A DNA stretch of 64,000 bases from Nakamurella sp. A5-74 (GCF_040438885.1 NZ_CP159218.1:2542001-2606000), one strand, 5' to 3'; positions 9,803-19,672 are shown, counted from the stretch's first letter. The notes: generated by a model from the sequence alone, not told the origin. Made by a program: numbers and translations.

Positions 9803-10948
9803 TCAGGGAGCAGTCGCGGTGAGCGTCTTTGACGAGGCCCAGGCCGCGTCGTAGAGCCGGTGGGTGAAGGCCGCTTCCTCGGGGGTGACGCAACCGAACC
9901 TCGCACCCAGCGCGCCGGCGCGTTCCGCGAGGAACGCAGCCCACATCTGCAGGATCGCGTCGGAGAAACCGAACTCGAAGATCGGCCCGGTGACGGTGGG
10001 CCAGACCGACTGGCTCCCGGTCTGGATCAGCTGCCAACTCGGATCGGCGCTGGTGCGCTCGAGCACCCGCAGCATCTTGGTCTGGGCGGTGCTGAACTCC
10101 ACCGCACCGTCCATTCCCACCGCCCGGAAGATCCAGGTGTTCTTCTCCCCCGGCGCGATGCGCTGGGTGTCGACGGTCAGCGGCACGGGTGCATACGCTC
10201 CGCCGGCAGCGGCGCCCGGGACGAACGCGAGGATGCGGGCGTTCTCGATGGTGTCGCAGACCACCGGTGTGCCGTCGGCGCCGGGACGGGTCGGGACCAG
10301 ATCCTGCAGCACCCCCAGCACCTTCTCGGGGCGCAGGCCCAGGCGCAGCGGTACGTGCCAGGCGTGCAACCCGAGATCGTTCATCACCCCGGCCTTGCCG
10401 CAGGTGGCAACCTGACGCTTCCAGTTGACGGGCTTGTCCGGGTGGTAGTCGCTGGAGTGCAGGAAGCCGCTGTAGACCTCGATCAACCTGCCGAGCCTGC
10501 CGGACGCGACGCGCTCGATCGCGGCTTGCGCACCGGGGAAGAACGGCATCTCGCTGGACACCCGGACGAACCGTCCGGAGGACTCGATCGCGGCCAGGAT
10601 CGACTCGGCAGCGGCGCGATCGATCCCGAAGGGCTTCTCCGCCAACAGATCCTTGCCGGCCTTCACCACGTCGGTGTAGATCTGCTCGTGCAGGTCATGG
10701 CGGACCGCGACGTACACGACGTCGACCTCCGGGTTGGCCAACATCCCGGCGTAGTCGGTCACGGTCTGCGTCACGGTCGGCAGCTCCGCGAACCACGGCA
10801 GCACGGCAGGGTTGATGTCGGCGACCGACACCACCTCCGGCCGCACCGGGTGATCGATGAGCGCCGGCCAGCGGGCGATCGCAGCAGCGATCTCCCGGCC
10901 CATCAGACCGCCACCGATGATCCCGACACCGACCCTCCGCGCGCTCAT
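9803..10948 (-). CDS. Gfo/Idh/MocA family NAD(P)-dependent oxidoreductase
   Basis: 381 residues. The N-terminal Rossmann fold carries GIIGGGLMGREIAAAI. The family signature EKP appears in LLAEKPFGID, and a C-terminal alpha/beta substrate domain follows. Members oxidise a hydroxyl of a sugar or inositol. The start is the ATG at 10948, which overlaps the stop of the upstream aldolase gene. Company of a PfkB kinase and a Cgl0159-type aldolase suggests an inositol- or deoxy-sugar-type pathway; the substrate cannot be read from the sequence. A possible frameshift-free extension upstream is antisense noise. Confidence 0.9.
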   Translation of the reverse strand: MSARRVGVGIIGGGLMGREIAAAIARWPALIDHPVRPEVVSVADINPAVLPWFAELPTVTQTVTDYAGMLANPEVDVVYVAVRHDLHEQIYTDVVKAGKDLLAEKPFGIDRAAAESILAAIESSGRFVRVSSEMPFFPGAQAAIERVASGRLGRLIEVYSGFLHSSDYHPDKPVNWKRQVATCGKAGVMNDLGLHAWHVPLRLGLRPEKVLGVLQDLVPTRPGADGTPVVCDTIENARILAFVPGAAAGGAYAPVPLTVDTQRIAPGEKNTWIFRAVGMDGAVEFSTAQTKMLRVLERTSADPSWQLIQTGSQSVWPTVTGPIFEFGFSDAILQMWAAFLAERAGALGARFGCVTPEEAAFTHRLYDAAWASSKTLTATAP

Positions 10949-11808
10949 GCGGCGCCACCGGCGGATCGTGACTGCAGGGTGGCCAGCGCGTCCCCGGCGC
11001 TGACCCCTTCGTGCAGGATGCTCATCAACGCCCGGGTGATGCCCGCCGGATCGGGATGTTGGATCACGTTGCGGCCGTAGACAATTCCGCGGGCGCCCTG
11101 CTCGAGGACGGCCTGGGTCCTGGCCAGCAGTTCGTCGTCGGGAGCCCGGCCACCGCCGCGGACGAGCACCGGAACGGAACCGGCGACCTCGATCACCCGG
11201 TGGTAGTCGCCGACCTCGTTCGTCGGATCTGCCTTGATCAGATCGGCACCCAGTTCCCGCGCCTGACGGACCAGCGTGATGATCCTGTCGGTCTCCCCGT
11301 CGACCATGTAGCCGCCGGAACTGTTGTCCTGCATCACCAACGGCTCGATCATCAGCGGCATGCCGTAGCGGGTCGCTTCCTGGCGCAGCGCCATGATGCC
11401 GCGGATGCAGTGCTCGCGGATCTCGGGCCGGCCGGGCAGGTGAAGCAGGTTGACGCACACTGCGACAGCGTCGAGGCGCACCGCCTGTTCGATCGCATCG
11501 GGGAACACCAACGAGAACAGGTGCTCGTCGAGGGGATTGCCGTAGACGTTGGCGATGTCGGTACGCATCACCAGCGCCGGCTTGTTCGCGGCCGACGTGC
11601 CCTGCAGCACCGGCGCCAGGCCGGGGCTCAGCTGGATCGCGTTCGGCCCGGCCTCGATCAGGGTGTCGATGGTGGCACGCATGTCCTCGATGCCGGTGAT
11701 GAAGGAACGTTCGCCGAAGAATCCGTGGTCGACCGCAACGTCGAGCGCACGGCCCGAGCGGGGATCGAACAACCGGTTGAGACGATAGGAACTTCCTGGT
11801 GTGCTCAT
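10945..11808 (-). CDS. Cgl0159-like (beta/alpha)8 aldolase, DeoC/LacD superfamily
   Basis: 287 residues from ATG 11808; an in-frame ATG at 11853 would add 15 residues and has a slightly better GGGA upstream. Features are LFDPRSGRALDVAVDHG at the N terminus and DLIKADPTNE, whose lysine is the expected Schiff-base residue of class I aldolases. Then come VLVRGGGRAPDDE and GIVYGRN phosphate-binding loops. From memory, relatives occur in the Corynebacterium glutamicum inositol cluster. Its stop overlaps the dehydrogenase start, so the two form an operon led by this gene, divergent from the kinase. The substrate is unknown. Confidence 0.85.
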   Translation of the reverse strand: MSTPGSSYRLNRLFDPRSGRALDVAVDHGFFGERSFITGIEDMRATIDTLIEAGPNAIQLSPGLAPVLQGTSAANKPALVMRTDIANVYGNPLDEHLFSLVFPDAIEQAVRLDAVAVCVNLLHLPGRPEIREHCIRGIMALRQEATRYGMPLMIEPLVMQDNSSGGYMVDGETDRIITLVRQARELGADLIKADPTNEVGDYHRVIEVAGSVPVLVRGGGRAPDDELLARTQAVLEQGARGIVYGRNVIQHPDPAGITRALMSILHEGVSAGDALATLQSRSAGGAA

Positions 11809-11888
11809 GTGTGCGTCCGGGCCCGGGGTGGCCCGAAACCCTTCCGTGGTCATCGTTGTCCCGTGGCTCCCAGACGATAGTAGAGGTG

Positions 11889-11902
11889 AGACAACGTTGT
11901 CT
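11889..11902. promoter_or_regulatory. LacI-type operator between divergent aldolase and kinase genes
   Basis: AGACAACGTTGTCT is a perfect 14-base palindrome with the central CG of LacI/GalR operators. It lies 81 bases before the aldolase ATG and 12 bases before the kinase GTG. A TTGTCC/TAGTAG promoter-like pair precedes it on the plus strand. The likely ligand is the LacI protein encoded at 8536-9567. Confidence 0.7.
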
Positions 11903-11913
11903 AGCAGGGTAAT

Positions 11914-13029
11914 GTGCCACCGATGACCGTCGATCCACAACGTGGTGTGCTGGTGGTCGGGCACATCTGCGTCGATCTGCAGCCCTCGTTCTCTGCCGCG
12001 CCGTCGATGGTGCCGGGAGATCTGTTCGCCACCGGTCCGTTGACGATCAGCAGCGGCGGTTCGGTGGCCAACACCGCCGGCGCGCTCCGGGTGCTGGGCA
12101 TCCCGGTGACGGTGGCCGCCGACGTCGGTGACGACGTGCTGGGCACCGTGGTCGGCCCCTTGCTCTCCCGGCTCGGTCTGGACACCTCGGGCATCCGCAC
12201 GGTGCGCGGCACCACTTCGTACTCCGTGGTCGTACAACCGCCGGGCGTCGACCGGACGTTCTGGCACCACGGCGGGGTCAACACGTCCTTCGACGGCAGC
12301 GCGGTGGATCTCAGGCACGGCGCTCGGGGACTCCCTGACGCACCAGCGCTCCTGCACGTCGGGTATCCCTCGTTGTTACCGGCCCTGGTCGGCGAGGACG
12401 GGGCTCCGCTCGCGGCCCTGCTGGACCGTGCCCGCGATGCGGGCCTGGCCACATCCCTCGATCTGGCAGTGGTGTCCGGACCCGATGACGCTTCACGGGC
12501 GCACTGGCAACGCGTTCTCGACCGGGTCCTGCCGCAGGTGGACATCTGCTCTCCCAGCCGCGACGACCTCGTCAGCGCCGTCGGCCGGGTCGCGCCCGTC
12601 TGCGACGCCTCCGATGACGACGCGGACGGGGACGACCCGGGCATCGAGCTCCAGCGCTGGGCCTCGTGGTTGGTCGATCGTGGCGTCGCGATCGCCGTGG
12701 TGTCCGGTGGCGCCGACGGTTTCGCCGTCGCGACCGCCGATGCTGCTCGCTTCGCGTCCGTCCCGATGCTGGCCGGACTGCAGCAGTCCTGGCACACCCG
12801 CAGCTTCACGGCGCCCGCACTGCCCACCGGCGATGCAGCCCTCGCGACCACCGGTGCGGGTGATGCAGCAACCGCCGGTCTGATCGCCGGGATCCTCTCG
12901 GGGCGCACACCGCACGAGGCCATCGCGCTGGCCGCCGACACCGCCGTCCGCCGTATCAGAGGCAGCCTGTTCGAGCATCCGGCACCGGACGAACTCCGTC
13001 CCGCAGCAGCAACGATCGACGCCCGATGA
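11914..13029 (+). CDS. PfkB family carbohydrate kinase
   Basis: 371 residues. PfkB signature 1 is at GGSVANTAGALRVLGIP, with the downstream GDDVLG. Signature 2 is TTGAGDAATAGL, whose GAGD holds the catalytic aspartate. It phosphorylates a sugar or sugar acid; by context it would supply the phosphorylated substrate for the neighbouring aldolase. The GTG at 11914 is preferred because AGGG lies four bases upstream; the ATG at 11923 is an alternative. It is transcribed away from the aldolase operon and converges on nrnA. Confidence 0.88.
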   Translation: MPPMTVDPQRGVLVVGHICVDLQPSFSAAPSMVPGDLFATGPLTISSGGSVANTAGALRVLGIPVTVAADVGDDVLGTVVGPLLSRLGLDTSGIRTVRGTTSYSVVVQPPGVDRTFWHHGGVNTSFDGSAVDLRHGARGLPDAPALLHVGYPSLLPALVGEDGAPLAALLDRARDAGLATSLDLAVVSGPDDASRAHWQRVLDRVLPQVDICSPSRDDLVSAVGRVAPVCDASDDDADGDDPGIELQRWASWLVDRGVAIAVVSGGADGFAVATADAARFASVPMLAGLQQSWHTRSFTAPALPTGDAALATTGAGDAATAGLIAGILSGRTPHEAIALAADTAVRRIRGSLFEHPAPDELRPAAATIDAR

Positions 13030-13150
13030 CCTTCTCCGGTTTCACATCACCGGGCTGGACGTCGCCCGCCCCGTCGTCGTCGCGACTGTCCAGCTTCGGC
13101 ACTCCGGACTGCGCTTCGTCGAACCACGAGTAGAGCCAGTGCCCTGCCAC
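12956..13150 (-). CDS. possible small protein downstream of nrnA
   Basis: A 64-codon frame from GTG 13150 begins MAGHWLYSWFDEAQSG, a composition that looks protein-like, with mostly G or C at third codon positions. It starts 28 bases after nrnA and its last 74 bases run antisense to the kinase 3' end. No family is recognised. The aromatic-rich start is what makes it worth listing; it may also be chance. Confidence 0.3.
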   Translation of the reverse strand: MAGHWLYSWFDEAQSGVPKLDSRDDDGAGDVQPGDVKPEKVIGRRSLLLRDGVRPVPDARTGCL

Positions 13151-13177
13151 GGGCGGGTGATGGGTGAACCTCCGGGC

Positions 13178-14257
13178 TCAACCCAGTGCCGCCAGCAGCG
13201 CCCGCAGGCCGGTGTCGTGGTCGCCCAGCCAGGAGTATCCGGCTGCGAAGGCGTGGCCGCCGCCACCGAATCCCTGGGCGATCCCGGTGACCATCACCGG
13301 CTGCCGGGAGCGCAGCGAGACCAGCCATGATCCGTCCGACTGTTCCTTGAACACGGCGGCGACAGCGGCTTCCTCGGCCGTGCGGATCACGTCGATCACC
13401 GATTCGGCGTCCTCGGACCTGGCATCCCGCAGATCCTCGACCGTGATGAGGGTGTGCACGAGGCCCAGCCCGCCGGCCGCGGCAGGCAGCAGCTCGACCC
13501 GGGCGAGCGCTCGTGCGAGCGCTCGCAGGTAGCCGAACGGATGCGAGTCGCTGAGCCGCCGCAGCAGTGCGTCGCCATCGACTCCGGCGTCCAAGTACCG
13601 AGCCGCCGATCGCAGGGATTCTGCGTCTGCTCGGCGGAAGCTGCCGGTGTCCGTGGCCAGCCCTGCGTAGAGCAGGGTCGCGAACTCGGCATCGAGCGGA
13701 ATGCCCAGATCGGCCAGCAGCCCGTCGATCAGCACAGTGGTCGAGTCGGCTCCGGGATCGATGAAGTTGACATCACCGAATCCGGGATTGGAGGCATGGT
13801 GGTCGATCACGAGCACCGGGACGGCGGTGGCCAGCAGCGCTTCGAACCGCCCGACGCGTTCGGCCGCGCCGCAGTCGACGGTCACCACCAGGTCGGGCTG
13901 GTGGCTGCCGTCGGCAAACCAGTCGTCCGCCGGGACCACCCCCGCCGCACCGGGCAGCCCGGCCAGACTTCTGGGCACCTCCCGTGGCTGGTCGAAGCTC
14001 ACCCAACAGGTGCATCCGCGCATCTGCAGACCGCGGGCCAGTGCGAGCGCCGAACCGAGGGCGTCCGCATCCGGATTGCGGTGCGCCAGGATCAGCACTC
14101 TCTCCGCACTGCACAACAGCTCCATGACGGCAGCCCGATCATGGTCCTCGATCGGCGCGGTGCTGGACCGGACAGTCGGAGGCAGTGGCCCGGCCGAGGG
14201 ATCACTGTCGTCGCCGACCGAAGAACCCTGCGCTGCGCCCGCCACCGGCGTGACCAT
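13178..14257 (-). CDS. nrnA: DHH/DHHA1 phosphoesterase, NrnA-type oligoribonuclease / pAp phosphatase
   Basis: 359 residues. DHH motifs run in order: AHRNPDADALGSAL, VTVDCG, then VIDHHAS, which gives the family its name. The C-terminal DHHA1 domain has GFGGGGHAFAAGY. NrnA degrades short oligoribonucleotides and dephosphorylates pAp. It follows rbfA as in mycobacteria, but truB, its usual near neighbour, is 6 kb away behind the sugar block. The first 40 residues are low-complexity and acidic, so a slightly later start is possible. Confidence 0.92.
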   Translation of the reverse strand: MVTPVAGAAQGSSVGDDSDPSAGPLPPTVRSSTAPIEDHDRAAVMELLCSAERVLILAHRNPDADALGSALALARGLQMRGCTCWVSFDQPREVPRSLAGLPGAAGVVPADDWFADGSHQPDLVVTVDCGAAERVGRFEALLATAVPVLVIDHHASNPGFGDVNFIDPGADSTTVLIDGLLADLGIPLDAEFATLLYAGLATDTGSFRRADAESLRSAARYLDAGVDGDALLRRLSDSHPFGYLRALARALARVELLPAAAGGLGLVHTLITVEDLRDARSEDAESVIDVIRTAEEAAVAAVFKEQSDGSWLVSLRSRQPVMVTGIAQGFGGGGHAFAAGYSWLGDHDTGLRALLAALG

Positions 14258-14495
14258 CGATCACTTCCCCTCGTGCGTTCGTGCGGGACGCCGGTGTGAA
14301 TGCGCATCCGGGATGGTGGTGCCCCGCGGGAAGACCGGGGGTGTTGACAGGTCATCGCGACGCTACCAGTGGTGTCAGAGCGGTTCCGGCGAACCAGGCA
14401 CCTCGCCGGGATACCGGGCGCCGGGGTCAGCGACAGGGATCGGAGCGCGGTCGACACGCGCGTGATCCCCTGGCATCCACGGTGACCGACGGCGA

Positions 14496-15116
14496 TCAGC
14501 GCCGGTGCGCGTCCTCGTCCGCCACCGGAGCAGCCGGCGGGTCGGTCCGCACGGCAGCGTCCCGGATGATCTCGTCGTCGAACTCGAGGTCGTCGACCTC
14601 GACCCGACCGCCCACCGGCCTGCGGGTGTCGCCGTCCTCGTCCTCGAGTGCGTCGTCCTCGTCGTCCTCGTCGTTGTCGAGGTCGTCGTCCAGCACCTCT
14701 CGCGGGGCCTTGTACGGATCGGGATCGCCCGCATAGGTCGCGTTCGCGGCCCGGTGGGCGATCTCGGCGTCGGCGGCCCTGGCTGCCTCGAGCAGATCCT
14801 CCATTGCCTTGGACGTCACCGGGACGGTGTCGGCCTTGAACGCCAGGGTCGGGGTGAACTTGATCCCGGTCTGCTTGCCGACGGCGCTGCGCAGCACACC
14901 GTTGGCCGAGGCCAGCGCCATCGCCGTCGACTGCTGCTCCTCGTCGGTGCCGTAGACCGTGTAGTAGACGGTGGCTTCCCGCAGGTCGGGGGTGACGGTC
15001 GCGGCCGTGATGGTGGTCATCGCCAGCCGCGGGTCCTTGACCTGGTACTCCAGCTCGGTGGCCACAATGGTCATGATGCGCTTGGCCAGCCGCCGGGCCC
15101 TCGGTGCATCGGCCAT
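14496..15116 (-). CDS. rbfA: 30S ribosome-binding factor RbfA with long acidic tail
   Basis: 206 residues from ATG 15116, which has AAGGAG in the right place. The KH-like core (about residues 1-125) contains RRLAKRIMTIV and FTPTLAFKADT. RbfA helps mature the 16S 5' end and 30S subunits. Typical actinobacterial proteins are about 130-160 residues. Here a C-terminal extension of about 70 residues is packed with Asp and Glu (DDDLDNDEDDEDD) and is probably disordered. It is downstream of infB. Confidence 0.95.
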   Translation of the reverse strand: MADAPRARRLAKRIMTIVATELEYQVKDPRLAMTTITAATVTPDLREATVYYTVYGTDEEQQSTAMALASANGVLRSAVGKQTGIKFTPTLAFKADTVPVTSKAMEDLLEAARAADAEIAHRAANATYAGDPDPYKAPREVLDDDLDNDEDDEDDALEDEDGDTRRPVGGRVEVDDLEFDDEIIRDAAVRTDPPAAPVADEDAHRR

Positions 15117-15235
15117 GGTCGTTCTCCTTCGCTCGACGTCGCCCGGACAGAAACGCCGGGCGACGAACACGTCCTCCCCTCGGCCGTCGTGCGGTCGAGT
15201 CCCGGGACGCGGATGGGGTGCAGGTCCGAAAGCGA

Positions 15236-15269
15236 CGGGTGCGGGGACCGTGTCCGGTCCCCGCACCCG
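15236..15269 (-). terminator. 15-bp stem-loop between infB and rbfA
   Basis: Arms CGGGTGCGGGGACCG (15236-15250) and its perfect complement (15255-15269) flank the loop TGTC, nine bases past the infB stop. This is the strongest hairpin in the window. It could terminate, attenuate or mark a processing site between infB and rbfA. There is no U tract. Confidence 0.7.
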
Positions 15270-15278
15270 CACGTCGGA

Positions 15279-18182
15279 TCAGGCGCGAGGCTTCTCGCGC
15301 ATCTCGTAGGTCTCGATCGTGTCCTCGACCTCGATGTTGTTCCACGTCCCGAGCCCGATACCGCACTCGAAACCGTCGCGGACCTCGGTGACGTCGTCCT
15401 TCTCGCGTCGGAGCGAATCGATCACCAGGTGGTCGTTGATCACCACACCGTTGCGCAGCAACCGGGCCTTGGCGTTCCGGCGGATCTCTCCGGACCGGAC
15501 GATGGAACCCGCGATGTTGCCGAACTTGCTGCTACGGAAGACCTGCCGGATCTCCGCGGAGCCGGTCTGGATCTCCTCGAACTCGGGCTTGAGCATGCCC
15601 TTGAGCGCAGCCTCGACCTCGTCGATGGCCTGGTAGATCACCGTGTAGTACCGGATGTCCACGCCTTCGCGATCGGCCAGCTCAGCCACGCCACGGACGG
15701 GCTTGACGTTGAAGCCGATGATGATCGCATCGGTGGTGGACGCCAGGTTGACGTCGTCCTGGGTGATCCCGCCCACGCCGCGGTGCACGACCCGGAGATT
15801 GACCTCGTCGCCCACCTCGATCTTCAGGAGCGAATCCTCCAGCGCCTCGACGGTGCCGGAGTTGTCGCCCTTGATGATCATCGTGAGCTGCTCGATCTTC
15901 TTCTCCTTGAGGGCCGTTCCCAGGTCCTCGAGGGTGATGCGGCGACGGTTGGCGACCTGCGCCCTGCGGCCACGTGCCTGCCGCTCCTGGGCGACCTGCC
16001 GCGCGACCTTGTCCTCCTCGACGACCATGAACGAGTCGCCGGCACCGGGCACCGAGGTGAACCCGAGCACCTGCACCGGGAACGACGGCGGGGCCTCCGA
16101 CACACGGACACCCTTGTCGTCGAACATGGCGCGGACGCGGCCGTAGGCCTCGCCGGCCACGATCGAATCGCCCTCGTGGAGGGTGCCGCGCTGCACGAGC
16201 ACCGTGGCCACGGCGCCGCGGCCGCGGTCCAGGTGTGCCTCGATGGCCACACCCTGGGCCTCCATCGCCGGGTTCGCCCGCAGATCGAGCGCTGCGTCGG
16301 CGGTGAGCAGGATCGCCTCGAGCAGTCCGTCCAGGTTGGTCCGCTGGCGCGCGGAGACCTCGACGAACATGGTGTCGCCGCCGTACTCCTCGGCGACCAG
16401 GCCGTACTCGGTCAGCTGCTGCCGGATCTTGTCCGGGTTGGAGCCTTCCTTGTCGATCTTGTTGATCGCGACGACGACCGGGACGTCGGCGGCCTTCGCG
16501 TGGTTGATCGCCTCGACCGTCTGCGGCATCACGCCGTCGTCGGCCGCGACCACCAGCACCACGATGTCCGTGGACTTCGAACCACGGGCACGCATGGCGG
16601 TGAACGCCTCGTGACCCGGGGTGTCGATGAAGGTGATCAGTCGATCGATGCCCTCGAGCTCGGCGGGAACCTGGTAGGCACCGATGTGCTGGGTGATGCC
16701 ACCGGCTTCCTTGTCCACGACGTTCGTGTGACGCAGAGCGTCCAGCAGCTTGGTCTTGCCGTGGTCGACGTGACCCATGACGGTGACGACCGGCGGACGG
16801 ATCCGCAGCTCTTCCTCGCCGCCGTCGTTCTCGCCGTAGCTCAGGTCGAACTGCTCGAGCAGCTCGCGATCCTGGTCCTCGGGCGAGACGATCTCGATCT
16901 CGTACCCCATCTCGGAGCCGAGCAGCTCCAGGATGTCGTCCGAGACCGACTGCGTCGCCGTGACCATCTCACCCAGGTGGAACAGCGCCTGGACCATGGC
17001 TGCCGGATTCGCATCAATGCGATCGGCGAAATCGGAGAGCGAGGAGCCCCGCACGAGACGGACAGTCGTGCCGTTGCCGCGGGGCAGCGTGACGCCACCG
17101 ATCGACGGCGCGGGCAGGGTGTCGAACTCCTGACGACGCTGCTTCTTGGACTTGCGCCCCTTTCGGGCCGGACCGGCACCACGACCGCGCCCGAAGGCAC
17201 CGCCGACCTGGCCACGGTTGGGGCCGCCGCCACCGGGACGACCACCGCCGCCACCTGCGGGACCGCGGTAGCCACCTGGCGCACCGCCGGGAGCACCACC
17301 GGGCGCACCGCCCGGGCCGCCAGGACCGCGGAAACCGCCGCCGGGCGTGCCGCCCGGGGCACCCGGACGACCAGCTGTCGGCGGACGACCGCCCGGCGTA
17401 CCAGGACGCGGGGCGCCACCCGGGGCGCCGGGGGCGCCGGGACGGGAACCGGCTGCGGGACGGGGACCACCGGCACTGGGGGCGCCGGGACGATCGCCCT
17501 GACGCGGTGCGGCGCCGGGGGCACCGCCCGGGCGGGGAGCCGGTCGACCGGTCTGCTGCAGGAACGGGTTGTTGCCCATCCGCGGCGGCCGTGGAGCACC
17601 GGGCACGCCACCCGTGGAGCGGGGACGCGGCGGCGCATCGGCCGGACGGGTGTCCGGGGCGTCTGCCCTTGCCGCGGGGCTGGGCGCCTCGGAAGCAGCG
17701 ACCGGAGCTGCTGCGGCCGGAGCGGGCGCTGCGGGAGCAGGCGCCGGAGTCTCTGCAGGTCGCGGAGCCGCCGGTCGGGGACCGGGAGCCGCAGAGGACG
17801 CCCCCGAGAACGCCGGGCGATCCGAGGCTGCCGCCACCGGAGCGGCTGCAGCGGGCGCTGCAGCGGCCGGTACCTGCAGGGCAGGGGCTGCCGCCGGTTG
17901 GCTGGACTTGGGGGCGCCGGGACGACCGGGCGAGGGCTTGTCCGCCGCCGACGATTCCGCTGCGGGTGCGGCCGGAGCCGAACTGCCTGCGGACGGGGCA
18001 CTGCCGTTCGCGGCACCGCTGGAGGCCGGATAGGCCTCGCGGAGCTTGCGAACGACGGGGGCCTCGATGGTCGAGGAAGCGGACTTCACGAACTCGCCGA
18101 GCTCCTGGAGCTTGGCGATGACTTCTTTGCTGGACTGTCCCAGCTCTTTTGCGATTGCGCTGACGCGGGCCTTGCCTGCCAC
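15279..18182 (-). CDS. infB: translation initiation factor IF-2
   Basis: 967 residues. It delivers initiator tRNA to the 30S subunit as a GTPase. The GTG start at 18182 gives [16 protein letters not shown], the standard IF2 N-terminal helix domain, with GAGGAGAG upstream. A long Pro/Ala/Gly linker (about 65-380) follows. The G domain shows GHVDHGKT near residue 468, DTPGHEAF and NKID. Domains II to IV fill the C terminus. The Gly-rich linker part ([14 protein letters not shown]) is encoded by internal repeats. It lies between ylxR and rbfA. Confidence 0.98.
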   Translation of the reverse strand: MAGKARVSAIAKELGQSSKEVIAKLQELGEFVKSASSTIEAPVVRKLREAYPASSGAANGSAPSAGSSAPAAPAAESSAADKPSPGRPGAPKSSQPAAAPALQVPAAAAPAAAAPVAAASDRPAFSGASSAAPGPRPAAPRPAETPAPAPAAPAPAAAAPVAASEAPSPAARADAPDTRPADAPPRPRSTGGVPGAPRPPRMGNNPFLQQTGRPAPRPGGAPGAAPRQGDRPGAPSAGGPRPAAGSRPGAPGAPGGAPRPGTPGGRPPTAGRPGAPGGTPGGGFRGPGGPGGAPGGAPGGAPGGYRGPAGGGGGRPGGGGPNRGQVGGAFGRGRGAGPARKGRKSKKQRRQEFDTLPAPSIGGVTLPRGNGTTVRLVRGSSLSDFADRIDANPAAMVQALFHLGEMVTATQSVSDDILELLGSEMGYEIEIVSPEDQDRELLEQFDLSYGENDGGEEELRIRPPVVTVMGHVDHGKTKLLDALRHTNVVDKEAGGITQHIGAYQVPAELEGIDRLITFIDTPGHEAFTAMRARGSKSTDIVVLVVAADDGVMPQTVEAINHAKAADVPVVVAINKIDKEGSNPDKIRQQLTEYGLVAEEYGGDTMFVEVSARQRTNLDGLLEAILLTADAALDLRANPAMEAQGVAIEAHLDRGRGAVATVLVQRGTLHEGDSIVAGEAYGRVRAMFDDKGVRVSEAPPSFPVQVLGFTSVPGAGDSFMVVEEDKVARQVAQERQARGRRAQVANRRRITLEDLGTALKEKKIEQLTMIIKGDNSGTVEALEDSLLKIEVGDEVNLRVVHRGVGGITQDDVNLASTTDAIIIGFNVKPVRGVAELADREGVDIRYYTVIYQAIDEVEAALKGMLKPEFEEIQTGSAEIRQVFRSSKFGNIAGSIVRSGEIRRNAKARLLRNGVVINDHLVIDSLRREKDDVTEVRDGFECGIGLGTWNNIEVEDTIETYEMREKPRA

Positions 18183-18278
18183 TGCTCTCCTCACGGTGAG
18201 GCCGGGCGGCAGGAGGGTTCTCCGGCGCACGACCTCGAGTTAGACGGTGATGCTCATTGCTGGGACTTCACTGAGTGC

Positions 18279-18611
18279 TCACGATCGATCGCCTGCTCTT
18301 TCATCAGTCGTCTCCGCCACGAACAGCTGGAGACGGTGGGTGTCGACCTGGCCCCGGACGCGGAAGCCGCGTCGGAACCCCTGCCGGCGCTCTGCGTCCC
18401 CGACACATCGCACCGTGCGATGGATCCAGGCACCGCGACCGGGAAGTCGACGGCGCGGGTCGGGCACGGCCTCGTACGTCTCCCGATCTGAGTCAGGATC
18501 AGCCTGGGTACCGAGCACCACCCGCAGCAGAACTTCGGGCCGCTCTGTCCGACGACACCCCACGCAGGTCCGCAAGGACGGGGTGAGGAGATCCGGGGAA
18601 CGGTCCGACAC
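18279..18611 (-). CDS. ylxR: YlxR family nucleic-acid-binding protein
   Basis: 110 residues with the family signature RTCVGCRR near the N terminus and GRGAWIH in the middle. YlxR sits between nusA and infB in most Gram-positives, as here, and binds nucleic acid. In some species it modulates RNase P or transcription. It begins 16 bases after nusA. Confidence 0.92.
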   Translation of the reverse strand: MSDRSPDLLTPSLRTCVGCRRTERPEVLLRVVLGTQADPDSDRETYEAVPDPRRRLPGRGAWIHRTVRCVGDAERRQGFRRGFRVRGQVDTHRLQLFVAETTDERAGDRS

Positions 18612-18627
18612 TCGAGTCTACGCCCGA

Positions 18628-19665
18628 TCAGCGAGCGCCGTGACCGGGCTCGCCGCCGGGTCGGGTGCTCGCACCGGTGTCGGCGGCGTCTTCGGCCGCG
18701 TCCGACCGGATGTCGATCCGCCAGCCGGTCAGTCGCGCAGCGAGCCGGGCGTTCTGGCCTTCCTTGCCGATCGCGAGCGAGAGCTGGAAGTCCGGGACCA
18801 CCACCCTCGCCGCCTTCGCCGCCGCGTCCACGACCGTCACCGAGACGACCCGCGACGGCGACAGTGCGTTGCCGACGAACGTCGCCGGATCGTCGTCGTG
18901 GTCGATGATGTCGATCTTCTCGCTGTTCAGCTCGCTCATCACGGCCCGCACCCGAGAGCCCATCGGCCCGATGCAGGCGCCCTTGGCGTTCACACCGGGG
19001 ACGGTTGCCTCGACCGAGATCTTGGTTCGGTGACCGGCTTCCCTGGCCACTGCGGTGATCTGCACGCTGCCGTCGGCGATCTCCGGCACCTCCAGTGCGA
19101 ACAGTTTCCGGACCAGGTTCGGATGCGTTCGGGACAGGGTGATCTGCGGCCCGCGCATCCCGCGCGCCACGCTGACCACATAGCACCGCAGGCGCTGGCC
19201 GTGGATGTACTTCTCCCCCGGCACCTGCTCGGCGGCCGGGATCACGCCCTCGACGTCGCCGAGGCTGACCACGATCACCCCGCGGGCGTTGACCTTGGCG
19301 TCGGCCGAGACGATGCCGGTGATGAGCTCGCCCTCCTGCCCGGCGAACTCGCCGAACACCCGCTCGCTGTCGGCGTCCCGGAACCGTTGGGTGAAGACCT
19401 GCCGTGCAGTGCTGGCGGCGATCCGGCCGAAGTCGTGCGGGGTGTCGTCCCATTCGCGACTGACCATGCCGTCGGCATCGCGTTCGACGGCGAGCACCTG
19501 GATCGCACCCGACTGCCGATCTACGGTGACCCGCGCGTCGTTCGAGTGCCCGTCGGTGTGCCGGTAGGCGGTCAGCAGCGCCGCCTCCAAGGTCTCGATG
19601 AGGGAGTCCACCGGGATGTCCTTCTCGATCGCGAGAAGGCGGAGGTTGCTGATGTCGACGTTCAT
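18628..19665 (-). CDS. nusA: transcription termination/antitermination protein NusA
   Basis: 345 residues, typical for actinobacteria that lack the C-terminal acidic repeats of E. coli NusA. An N-terminal RNA-polymerase-binding domain ([17 protein letters not shown]) is followed by S1 (about 125-200) and two KH domains. [14 protein letters not shown] and [20 protein letters not shown] are the KH loops. It regulates pausing, termination and rRNA antitermination. It starts seven bases after the rimP stop codon. Confidence 0.97.
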   Translation of the reverse strand: MNVDISNLRLLAIEKDIPVDSLIETLEAALLTAYRHTDGHSNDARVTVDRQSGAIQVLAVERDADGMVSREWDDTPHDFGRIAASTARQVFTQRFRDADSERVFGEFAGQEGELITGIVSADAKVNARGVIVVSLGDVEGVIPAAEQVPGEKYIHGQRLRCYVVSVARGMRGPQITLSRTHPNLVRKLFALEVPEIADGSVQITAVAREAGHRTKISVEATVPGVNAKGACIGPMGSRVRAVMSELNSEKIDIIDHDDDPATFVGNALSPSRVVSVTVVDAAAKAARVVVPDFQLSLAIGKEGQNARLAARLTGWRIDIRSDAAEDAADTGASTRPGGEPGHGAR

Positions 19666-19672
19666 GGTGCGG

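Noticed and set aside
14505-18491. A plus-strand open frame of over 1300 codons opposite infB
   Set aside because: It is the antisense of infB and rbfA. Long antisense frames are common in GC-rich DNA, and it has no recognisable domain, while infB on the other strand is unmistakable.
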